Source of the DNA: Prosopocoilus inquinatus
Taxonomy: Eukaryota; Arthropoda; Insecta; Coleoptera; Lucanidae
Length of the DNA: 64,000 nucleotides
Direction of reading: 5' to 3'
Assembly: GCA_036172665.1 (NCBI GenBank)
Contig: CM069872.1
Coordinates: 50,578,101-50,642,100, forward strand
Below the pieces are notes generated by a model. That model saw only the letters and a program-made list of their open reading frames with translations. It had not been told where the DNA came from and did not search any database. The position numbers and the translations under genes were made by a program. Shown piece by piece: positions 34,640-45,524 of this stretch. The first letter of the stretch is position 1. Every line of letters starts with the position of its first letter.

Positions 34640-37600
34640 CTCGTTTAATGTAACAAACGTTTATTGTATTTTTGTATTTATTGATACACACTGATTGACA
34701 AATGTTGTTTTCAAATGCACATTTTTTCTTTAAAAACAAAAAAAAATGCGAGCATTGCATTTTTATTTTGTTGTCGTAAAACTTTCCCCAAAACTGACAA
34801 ATTCTATAAAGCTATTGCCCCAATATTATTATTATTGTTTACACAAAGTACAGTCTTACAATATCTGTGAGTATAAAACATCTGTTCAAATCTTGTTATT
34901 TTCGTCGTCTACAATGGCGCAATCAAAAAAAAAAAAAAATGAGAAACCTACAGACCATAGCAAAAGCTAAACATCTCAGGTACGAATATTATTAATTTAT
35001 CACAAAATTGTGTTGTGCACGTTAATCCCTCAACGAGTATTGAAGTTAAAATTTTGATTTAAGACGAATATAAAAAAAAAAAACAATGTGAGCTTGTAGA
35101 TTGTAAATTAAAATAAAATACATTTACGTAGAGACGTACTGAAACAAACGTTTTGTTGAATTTACCTTTCAAATATTAATTATCACAGCATTTTATTAAA
35201 ATTGTAATCGTTAAGAAGTCGTGTGGCAATGGATGAATTACTTAAAAACACCTCACCTCTTCTTCACCGTACGGGCAAATTTTAATCATAGAATCGCATA
35301 GTATTTAAATATGAAAATCATGATTAAAACGCACTGGGCTTCTGACAAAACCTAAACCTATAATTTATCATTATTTTCCGAGAAAATAAGCAATTCACAA
35401 TCACAGTACGTAGGTATTGAAGAGTTTCTAAATTTGTTTATAAAGAAAAAAAAAAAAAAGATCGAGCAACTATAATCTTGAATATTATGATCGACAGCAA
35501 ACTCTAATTTATTAAAACCTAAGTAATTCACAATCTTGCATGCAAATGAGTATTTAATATCTCTTGTAATTATTATTGTTTGATTGGTTGCGCTCCCAGA
35601 TTGATTTTTTTTGTTATTATTATTTATTTTTTAATTGTAATCCGCATCTACGTTACAATTACTTCCCTGTTAATAATAAAATATTATTAAAATCCTACCT
35701 TTAATATCTTAGTATGTAAATTAATTAATATGCAGAGGAGGAGGGAGAGACTACTTTGAAGTTATTGTCGTCGGTTAAAGCTCAGGCTAAAAAAAATTAG
35801 CATCAGGTAATAAATTGAATAAAAAAAATTAACGTAAACGTACACTAACGTCTCAGATGGCTTAAGCTTAAATAAGACAAATTATGTTTGTAATAGAACT
35901 AAATATTATTCTAGAATTCTTTATTTGATTTGATCGTTTGGTGAAAGGAGCCCCGGCCTGAATGATTTTAAACAATAACTCCACACTCTCACCTACTAAT
36001 ATATACACTGCACTCCAAATTGGGAACCCGTTGGATATTTAAAATTAAATTAAAATTTTACACCGCTTACTCCCCCTCAGTGAACTCAATTAAATCTGGT
36101 AATTTAATCCAATTTGGAGCACGGTTCACATTCTACATATTTTTTTTATTCGTAGGCATCTCAAGTAAAATGAGTTTAGAATTAGTTATTATTAGTAAAA
36201 ACTTTGTACTTACTTAAATTACATGTTTCTCATTACCAAGTTAAAATAATCATATTAAAAAAAAAAATTAAATACGTACGTTAGTAGGTATCAGATTATT
36301 GACTGCAGTTCGAATGAATAATATTAAATTCGTAAAGCTATTATCGAGAACACATTCATGAGTGTGATGTATACATAGAGGAGGAGATTAATTAATTACT
36401 TATTAGTACTGCTGCTTACATTTTATCATATCAGAAACAATAACAAGATAAGAACATGCACACAAAGACACTCCACACACGAAGTGTACAAAAATAGACT
36501 CATCAGTCAAGAATTAATGGCGTCAACTAACAAGTGATTTGCAATCACGTAATTGTTCAAAAACTACATTAAAAACTCTTATTTACGTACAATATACACA
36601 GTTAACATTATTTATTTATTTTTTTTTTGTTGGAGATGAATTTATTTTAAAGTGTTTTTTTTTTGTTCCTTCCGCTTATGTATGTGTTTATTGATGTGAT
36701 AACAACACATCATCATATCAAGTTTTATTTTTATAAGCCAGATTTGAAATGAACCTTGAAGATTTAAGCTATTCAAAATACAATAGAAAAATAATTGCTG
36801 AAACCTGCAAAGTCTGAATCGTATTTATAATTTCAGACTTCATTACTTTGTGTACATATTTTTTTAGCGTTACAAATTCCACATTTATTTGCATTCAGTT
36901 GCTTGCAGTATTCAAGAGTGAATCCAAATTATTTTCATCCAAATAAAAACAAATACACAATACAAGAAATCCTGAAAGCAAAGCAAACTGGTCAAGCTAC
37001 TTTTTCTATTACAGATCCAGCTAGGTCTGCAAATCCTCAAGGCTTTTAATTCAATTAAGTATATGACATTTAAGTATTGCATTAGTTTAGTTGAATTGCT
37101 AAAGCGTAACAAATAATTTTCAACTGGTAACTCACAAATATTGTTTTTTTTTTCTTTTAATTTAATTTTTAAATAAACTCATCTCCACCTTTCATCAACC
37201 AACAAAGAAAAGCGCGCTTGAAATAATGAGTATAAGTTTACGCGTGTTAAATTATATAATACAAAAAGCCACGTTATAATAGTAGATAGAAAGCGGTAGT
37301 AAAAACCTGTATACATAACTAATATCGAATTATGAAATAAAATAACAAATTCAGTCGTAAAATGAAACAACTTTCAAAAAAAGGAAAAGAAAAAGAAATG
37401 TACAAAACACTCTTCTTTACACTACATCAATAATATAAACTGTACAGAACTCTGTGGATTATACATAAAGATGTGCCTGCCACTGATGATGATGATTATT
37501 ATTATTATTATTATTAAAAAGCAAAATGAAAAATAAAAACTCGTCTGTCTCGTTCTTTGTGATGGTGAAGTTAATTAAAACAGTTCACTTATTTTGATAT

Positions 37601-39290
37601 GGTAAAATCCTCCGTAACAAAAACACACTGCGGGAGCAGAATCAAGAAAAACATCGCACTTTGCATAGTGCAGTTTCTGTAATAAAAAAAAAGAGTCATG
37701 TCAAGGCTATCGGCGGAAATCAATAGGAACGTAGTGACATCAAATATTTATTGATAAAGTGGCTGACAGTGGTTAAATATATTACTGACAAACTGGCGAT
37801 TATTGATTTTCATATTAAGGGAAGCGACAACACGCCGGGGGATTTCCTAGCTGCACGAAAAAAAAAATCATTCCGTTTTAACTTTGGCTTTCGATTTTAT
37901 AATTTTATCAAACTGTGTTGTTCATTAAAAACAATGATTTCGCATAGTTTCGGCTTTATTTATTAATGGTGCGAGTGCTACCAAGAAACGAACGTCAATA
38001 CCTGCTGAATTAGTAATAATTGATAATTACGAATATCGGAAAACATTTCATAGTTTCACAGAACGAACGAAAAGCGTTTTCACAACAAAAACAAACGTGT
38101 ATTAATGTTTCTTTTTCTGTCGTATTTCTTATTTTGAATTCGCTTTTTTATTGTCTGTAAAATTATTGTTTTTTTTTATGTTATTTACTTATTAGAAATC
38201 ATTATTCACAATTTCATTTATTCACAACTCGATACTTATACCGAGACATCAAAAATTATTTTAGTCAAGGGTGGTCTTGAAATGAAAACTATTAACAAGT
38301 GTAAAACCAAGTAGCTCAAGCTAGCTAAAGAAATAGAAAGCGACTCTCCATTGGCAACAAGTAAAACCTAGGATACAATAGCAAATAAACTTTTTCAAAA
38401 CTACTTGACAAATTTTGACAATCAATAAATGATCGCTGGTTACAATGCACGAACCTATCTCCAACAATAATTTTAAAATCCACGACTACCATTGCCTAAA
38501 AGTATTTTTTATATCCAATAAATAGCAATACCAGGACTGTCCAAATGAAAGAAAACTTGCAGAATGCAGCGGTTAAATAAAAAAAAAATAAAATTAAAGT
38601 CTTCTCGATGTTTTACATTGTTAAGGTTTTTAATTGTTTACCTTCAAGCAATGTTTAATTGAACAGATGTTTGCTCTAGCAGGTCTTGAATTGTTGGTTT
38701 TAAATTTCTAATAAAAAAAAATAGTCACCATAGATTGGACTCTAGATATTTCTTTTTGAACGCACCTCGTATTACCTAAATGTGTTAAATGAAATGTGCT
38801 TGAAGACAATTAAGCGACGTAATCTGAACGAGCAACTCTGAAATTAGCACATTAATTAATCTTGATAATCTTTGCGCGTTTTTATAGCGCTAACGAGAAC
38901 AAAAAAAAAAAAAACTAAAGGAAACTAAATAGTACAAAGTGATCAAGAATAATTGTTTGAGTTGGCAAATGCTAAGTTTTAACTTTTACGTTGTGCAACT
39001 GGAATAACTTCCGGTTTTTGTCCGTTTGATACTGGCAATCTTGAATTAAATTTGAAAAAACTTTGATTTTAAAATGCTGGATGTAACCAATAACAATCTT
39101 GTCGCTGCGGATGTTACGTCAAATCATGACGACGACGATGGCGACGAGATTTTACGAAACGCAATCTCTCATCCGGCTTGCGTAATATCTTTAATTAGAT
39201 AAATTTAATGATAATTGTAATTTAACTTTTTAATTTGAGCAAGTTTTCTCGTTTTCCGTTTTGCCGGTAATTAATCAAATTAAAGTTTCC
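34640..39290. other. Gene-poor AT-rich region
   Basis: No ORF or exon set with recognisable similarity is visible on either strand. There are A/T runs and a (GAT)n/(TAT)n microsatellite at about 37482-37515. It could include long 3' UTR sequence, but I see no splice-bounded coding segment. Confidence 0.5.
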
Positions 39291-39296
39291 AACATA

Positions 39297-40420
39297 TTTG
39301 GCGAATCTCGAAATGTACCTCAGCCATGGCACAAGCTCCGTCTACGTCTTCCTCTTTTTGCCACCAACTTTCGTTATGATTTAAAAAGAAGTCGAAAAAG
39401 GAAGTTACGGAAGTTAATTGAGATATTAATAATCCAGATCAAAATATTATCAGTCATTTATTTAACTAATTATAACGAGATTAAATAAGTCACTAATTAA
39501 TTCAGCATTCGGAATTCTATTCGGGATTGGTTGATTTAAAATTCCTGAACGTTAAAACATTCATATAAAATAGCGACATCTTACTATCGCTTTTTGACCT
39601 AACATTGCAGTAGGATAGACAAATTGAAGCGGGATTTGCTCCTAATGAGTCCCCCATGCAAGGCGGCCATGCTTGCTGTCAAAGCATAATGAAAGATTTT
39701 AGAAAAATTTTGTGCAAATCGTTTTTGATTGCAGTGAGAACCTCGAGCAGCCTCTGGACAGCTGTTTCAGCCCTGCTTGGGGCTTCTTCAGCAGAAACGT
39801 AGCTCGACATTCCCACTGCAGACCAAAAACGACTTGCCCAATTTATTCGCAATTGCGATGTAAGAATGATGAACATATAAAATAGCGACATCTTACTATC
39901 GCTTTTTGACCTAACATTGCAGTAGGATAGACAAATTGAAGCGGGATTTGCTCCTAATGAGTCCCCCATGCAAGGATTTTTCTAAAATCTTTCATTATGC
40001 TTTGACAGCAAGCATGGCCGCCTTGCATGGGGGACTCATTAGGAGCAAATCCCGCTTCAATTTGTCTATCCTACTGCAATGTTAGGTCAAAAAGCGATAG
40101 TAAGATGTCGCTATTTTATATGTTCATCATTCTTACATCGCAATTGCGAATAAATTGGGCAAGTCGTTTTTGGTCTGCAGTGGGAATGTCGAGCTACGTT
40201 TCTGCTGAAGAAGCCCCAAGCAGGGCTGAAACAGCTGTCCAGAGGCTGCTCGAGGTTCACACTGCAATCAAAAACGATTTGCACAAAATTTTTTTGTTAA
40301 AACATTCATTCGAACCAATCACAAACAGGATTCCGAACGCCGGATGCCGTTTGCCGGATGTGTGGAAACCCAGTAGAGAAGGGTTTATGATGTGGCTGAG
40401 GTACATTTCAAGATTCGCGT
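39297..40420. mobile_element. Foldback element interrupted by a nested insertion
   Basis: The left end 'gcgaatctcgaaatgtacct' at about 39301 is mirrored by the right end 'aggtacatttcaagattcgc' ending near 40420. Next layer inward, 'cggaattctattcgggattggtt' pairs with 'aaccaatcacaaacaggattccg'. An uninterrupted short relative of this end lies at 52847-52936. The centre is occupied by the insertion described at 39565-40295. Confidence 0.65.
39565..40295. mobile_element. AGCGACATC-family insertion with 14-bp target duplication, long hairpin
   Basis: GTTAAAACATTCAT is present at 39551-39564 and again at 40296-40309, so the 731 bp between are an insertion. The inserted DNA holds two direct copies of the family start (39565 and about 39881) and one inverted copy. 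The arms 39701-39975 and 40022-40296 are inverted and nearly identical (I see one difference, 'gtgagaacc' versus 'gtgtgaacc'), with a loop of about 46 bases. The right end is a T-run. Long variable target duplications and a homopolymer end suggest target-primed reverse transcription. Confidence 0.75.
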
Positions 40421-40620
40421 TTATTTGTCAATTCGCAAAAATCGGCAACCAACAATGACGCTTTTAATAAGGAAAACAAAGAGCCCTTATTAATTTTATT
40501 CAGTATAACTTGTTCTAATCGATCCATTAATACTTACTGTTAGTTTTTTTTTTATTATTGAGTATAGACTATATTAGAAATACGGAACCGTCACAAAACT
40601 CACAAACATTTCAGTTTATA

Positions 40621-40729
40621 GCGTTTTCGATTGGGCTGCACTGAGTGTATCTTCATCTCGTTTTAGCCTCATGGAATAAAACGGGATGAAGATACACTCA
40701 GTGCACATAGTGCAGCCCAATTGAAACGC
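40621..40729. mobile_element. Palindromic MITE 'GTATCTTCATCTCG' (copy 2), TA-flanked
   Basis: It starts GCGTTTTCGATTGGGCTGCA and ends with nearly its complement (TGCAGCCCAATTGAAACGC). TA lies directly on both sides (40619-40620 and 40730-40731). A TA duplication suggests a Tc1/mariner-type MITE. Confidence 0.75.
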
Positions 40730-41561
40730 TAGTAATATTTTTATAGGTTAACCAAATGCCATTCCAATATTTTTCTTATTATAGAAACCTTCAGAAAACT
40801 TCCGCTAGATGTCAGTCACCCCGTGATTTTCTTTAATTGATAAGCAAACGTCAAATGGCGACAGTTCAGTCAGTTAAGTATTTTGCGAATTAAAAAAAAA
40901 AAAAATTGTAGAAATCAATAAATGTTACTTCGCGATGTTTGTTAAACGTTCGTTTTGTTTGGGTAAGTGGTGCCAATGGAAAAACACGTGAACTAGTAAA
41001 TTGAAAATTTTGAAATAAACCAACAAAACGATGTCTGTTTGAAGTGTTGCAAACAGTCGAACAAAAAAAAATATGCTCTTGAGTGTACTGCCAACTCAAA
41101 CTGTACTTTAAAATAAGAATAAGAACTTTTGCCAACTGAAATATTTTCAAAATACCGTGCCTTCAAATGAATTCCTAATTAAATTGGACCATGTTTTCAG
41201 TGTTTTCTCTCCCGAAATGTTTAGAACACTGCTGTTATGTAAACTTTTGCTTACCACTAAAACTTCGGATGAAAAACCTTCAATAAAATTATTTTAGTTG
41301 TGCTTATTGTACGTAATTAGTTAATTTATTTGTTATTAAAAAATGTATAAAATGCTTGTCTGAGCTTAGTTCAGCTGCAGGTCAAAAAACGTTTAATAAA
41401 CTTAACCTAACAAAACAAAATAAAAAAAAAGTCCGTGGGAAAGCATGCAATGAGTTTGTCAAGAATTTTCCAATACAATGTACAAGATATCAACTTATAA
41501 AATTGTAATATTTTGTTTAATCTCGTTGTCTTAGCATCCTTAAATGTTAGGTTATGTTCAG

Positions 41562-41734
41562 GTCAACTCCGGCGTTACAGCGACAGTAATTTACGACACA
41601 CGTCTGATTTATTAGACAAATATAGTAAACGACTCAGCTCCGTCTTCTGTGACGTTTACTTTCCTAGTCTATCTGATAGGCTAGAAAAAGATCACCGTCA
41701 GTTATTGGCAACTGTCCTCTCACTCTTGGATTAA
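41562..41734 (+). CDS. Orphan terminal coding exon of an unidentified gene
   Basis: The acceptor 'ttatgttcag' precedes an open frame of 56 codons to TAA, with base composition clearly less AT-rich than its surroundings. The peptide contains RRYSDSNLRH and ends DHRQLLATVLSLLD. No in-frame ATG lies in this segment, so it must be spliced to an upstream exon ending in phase 1. The orphan exon at 18834-18976 ends in phase 1 and would give a Gly at the junction, but the distance is large. I do not recognise the family. Confidence 0.35.
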
Positions 41735-41869
41735 GTGTTGCCGTTAGCATAAAAAAAAATCGCGGTTAATTTTAATGAGGAATTCATTTGAAGGCACGGT
41801 GCAAGTCACGACATGACAATTTGCAAAAAGGAATCAAACAATGACATGAATTTCTCTTTGCAGTATTTA

Positions 41870-42112
41870 CAGTCGAAAGAAAAAATAGTAGACAATTACA
41901 GTTACCTGTAATTTTTCTTTTTCCAAAATTCAATTGTTTAAATACGACTTCACAGATAGCGGTTAAAAAATTTGAAAGCTAGAGACCTTGAAAGCTTTCA
42001 GATTTCAGTTTTGTAAAATCTGTAAAGTCGTATTTAAGCAGTACCATTTTGGGGTAAGAAAAATTACAGGAATCTGTAATTGTCTCCATTTTTTTTTTTG
42101 CTTCCGGCCGTA
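41870..42112. mobile_element. Palindromic element family 'TACAGTTTTCTGTAA' (copy 3)
   Basis: 'gtagacaattacagttacctg' and 'caggaatctgtaattgtct' are the inner arms, with 'agtcgaaag' and 'gcttccggcc' at the outer ends. 'gtttaaatacgacttcaca' is mirrored by 'gtaaagtcgtatttaa'. Confidence 0.75.
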
Positions 42113-42119
42113 TCTCTAT

Positions 42120-44250
42120 TCATTCGAATTAACTTTAAAACTGTGACAATTTTTAAGTGGCCTAAACCACAAGCATAAGTAACAGTAACATGTTTTGTTA
42201 TTGCCTTAATGTTGAGAGTATATTTACTCTGTTTCGATTAAATATTAAATACGGCTTTTTATTAGAGCCGTAAACATAATTTTCATGTTTGTAAGCAGTT
42301 TGTAATAAGTGCTTTTATCTTCCGCGTGTTATCATAAGTTCAAATGTTTATTCCTTATACTAAGTAAACGAAGTCTTACTGCGATGCTTGAAAAGGTGAA
42401 ACACTTATTTGCAATTAGTATATCAAAAAATAAAAAATAAAAATATATGTTACGCCTTTATAATCTTGTTCCCTTTAAAATAGGAAGTAAGAATTGATAC
42501 CTAACAATTTAAAAGGTAAATCGTTAAGAAGTTAATTATGATTTGTGAAAGCAAGTTCACGAATTTTAATCGTGACGTTGGAAATTAAATTAAACGATTC
42601 TAAATTTAAAATTTATATCTGGTGCAGTTGATTACTTTATCCTAGCACAGTGATCTTAATTGATGTAGTCATTATCAGGTGGACATTTTTAAATTGTTTC
42701 ATTTTATATTATGAATTTATGTACTATTATTCTTTTTTTAACATGACAAAATGATTTTAAAAACAATACAACCTGTACATACATTCCAAAATACTGCTGT
42801 AATTACCGAATCGAAGAACGCGATATTTTATTAATAATTCATCGCGCGACGAAAGTGACTTTACTTATTGTTCACCTCTGTATGGCATTGTATGAAGCAC
42901 GTGTCATCAACCGAGAGTTAACACAGTGATTCTTAATCAGAAGAAAAAAAAAAGCCTTATGAATATGATACTGACCGAAGTGTAATTCTCAGCAAATATG
43001 TATACAAGAAAATATGTATTTGCACACATAAAGTTCCTCATTTACAATTAGTACTGATCGATGCGTGGAAATTTACGATTAATTAACACTCTTATCACAT
43101 CATAAGTTGATGTTTATGTTCACGTATCTATATCTGCGCAACTTAAAAAAAAATTCCTGGCGAATTTGTTCCTAATACGTTCGAGCAAAGTAGATAATGC
43201 GCCTGTGTTAAATAATACATTATGACATCGAAATGTGCGTAAAAAGGATTTTCTTTTAATTTTTGATTTACGAGAATTTATTATTAAAAAAAAAGAAAAA
43301 CAACGATTGACGCAGATAATTGGTTTATGACAAAGTTTTCCGTAATAAGGTAATAAAATGATGCTGAAAGAAAACTTTCCTTCAATTTAGATAAAATCGG
43401 GATTAAATATTATAAACTCAGCTTGTAAATGAGTAGTTTTTTTTTTTAATTGTTAGGCCCGTATGACAGGGTGATAAGTTTCATATAAAATTTATTCCAA
43501 AAAAATATCGAATTAACCAATAATCATTCACTCTGTAACAAATTTTTCACAATGTCAGGCCCCTAATTATGAGATACTTTCTAATTAACCTTCAATTAAA
43601 ACGCATATTAAAAAAAAATTATTAAATGTGCCAATCAAGTCTAAAGTAGTTGTATCAACAAATTTTCTTTGCATTCCAATTACCTAATTAATCAAAGTAT
43701 TAATGAATTCCATTGCAGATTAACTCTTACTTCAATGCTTTCAATACTTTCGGCTTACACAAAAAAAAACAAAATGCATTAATAAAATAATTAGAAATTG
43801 TTTTACTGCAAGCCATAGCTTAAGAGTTGTTGCTACTCATTTTAAGTCAAACATGTCTAAAACTCGTTCACAATAAAGAATTAAATATGTAGGTGGACAC
43901 TTTGAGCAACTTCTGCTAAAAGTAGGTACAAATTTAGTATGTTCATTTTAATTAAATTAAAAAAAAAAAAATTAACTCTTCTTTCTGACTTTTTCACTTA
44001 AAACTGACGTGGTTTCATTACAACTAAGTTTACAGAACATGTTCATTAGATATTTAAAATGACCTAAATAAGACACTCTTAAGCTGCGACTGTTATGTCT
44101 TGGGACACCCCGTATAGCATCGACTTTAATGTGAAAGTAATGCCAAGAACACGAAATTAATAAATATTCTTTAAAAATAAATTAGTTTTGGTGTAGAAAA
44201 CAACTGTAATTTAAAAAAATTCTTACCAAAATATAAAGCATTCGTAATTC
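42120..44250. other. AT-rich intergenic DNA
   Basis: I see no gene or ordered repeat. The last bases probably include the 3' UTR of the minus-strand UBTD-like gene. A 'ggacaccccgtata' motif at 44103 resembles the transposon-end motif at position 43. Confidence 0.5.
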
Positions 44251-45091
44251 TCATAAACTTGTCTTTAAAGTTTCCATATTTACGATCACTTGAACTATAT
44301 AACCAGTTGGAATTTTGGCTTCTTCTACGTGAAGTTTGTCACCTAATAATTTTCCACCAAAAAACCATCTTTGCCTTGACGACTCTATACCTTCCTGACT
44401 CTATAAATATGACATCGGTTCATCACATTTTTTTTTTTTTTTTTGGTATGCGTGTAACACTTTACCTGCAGTTTCTTTTTACACACACTAATCGTGTCTG
44501 TGGAATAAACAGCTAATTTTACATCTGAACAATTGTGTGACAACCGTAATTTGAGTATAGTTTCAGTTCCTCCGTCAACGGGCTCTGAGTGGTCAGCCGG
44601 GGAATCTCTTCCATTGTCTTCTTTAACGATATTAATGGGATAGGAAAGGCAATAGATAGGAACCTGATATCGAGCCCCTAACTCGTCATAACACTCTGTT
44701 AAGTAACCATTTGGAACAGAAATGTTAGCCCCGTCTAAAATTGCTTGTGCTAACTGGTAATCTTTGGCTTCGGCAGCCACGGCTGCGGCTCGAAGAGCGT
44801 CCCATATTTCTTTCCTGCCCTCGAATGCCGGGGCAGTGTCCCAAAATTCATCGCGCTTACTGCGCAACTGTCCCTCTGTTAATGGCACATCGGACTTCCA
44901 ACGTATGGTTTCATGGCACAGAGGATGATTTTTACGAGTACTACCTGTGCGAAAATCGAATTAAGCGCGAGGTGTTTTCACTTCACCTACCGTCCAAGGT
45001 TAGCCTTACCAGAATAAGGTCTAGAATTTGACCCTGAGGAGTCGTCGATCGCGCCGCTTCTACTACGTGTTACACCTATACATCCACCCAT
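44251..45091 (-). CDS. UBTD2: Ubiquitin domain-containing protein 1/2 (UBTD family)
   Basis: Three exons (45091-45010, 44944-44466, 44400-44251) join in phase to 236 residues, close to human UBTD1/2. The N-terminus MGGCIG carries the family's potential N-myristoylation glycine and a cysteine. The central domain with [20 protein letters not shown] and [20 protein letters not shown] is diagnostic. A ubiquitin-like fold follows (from LKLRLSHN) with RWFFGGKLL and [11 protein letters not shown] near the end. UBTD proteins are thought to bind ubiquitin-conjugating enzymes; their role in insects is not established. The last intron contains a run of about 20 T on the plus strand. It is transcribed divergently from sulfite oxidase, with 433 bp between start codons. 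UBTD1 and UBTD2 cannot be separated here. Confidence 0.93.
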
Positions 45092-45524
45092 TCTGAAAAA
45101 TTCGCTTTTTGCGGCATTTCACGTTTATTAAATAATGACACTAACACTTTATTACTAAGCACTTCCATTTTACACCCATTATTTATAGAAGACTAACACA
45201 AAATGACAAACATGTCATTCATTCGTCAGATGTCACCAGCGCTTGTTTTCGTTAGGCCTGCCAACTTTGAACATGTAATGTTACTGTTTGTAATTAGGCA
45301 TTCGGCCACTGTGCAAATAAAATTAATTAATAAATACGCGTAATTAACGATGTCGTCAGTTTATCGCATCGAATTACAAATATAATTTGCGATAACTTTG
45401 TTTCGCAAGTTTTGAGACGCCATCAATACCATTTAGCTTTCTGGTGTACGGTACGAATAGCACTCTCGTAATTAAACTTTTAAGCTCAAATAAGACGCAG
45501 GATTTAATTAATCTACTAAGAACA
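45092..45524. promoter_or_regulatory. Divergent promoter region between UBTD and sulfite oxidase
   Basis: The two start codons face away from each other across 433 bp. No TATA box is evident. A 'ccaac' word is present at 45260. Shared regulation is possible only by position. Confidence 0.35.

Noticed and set aside
39679..40458. Two ORFs (39679-39969 minus, 40027-40458 plus) with the same about 75-residue peptide beginning MGDSLGANPAS
   Set aside because: They are the same repeat read from the two arms of one hairpin. Other copies of the family are frame-broken, so there is no sign of protein selection.
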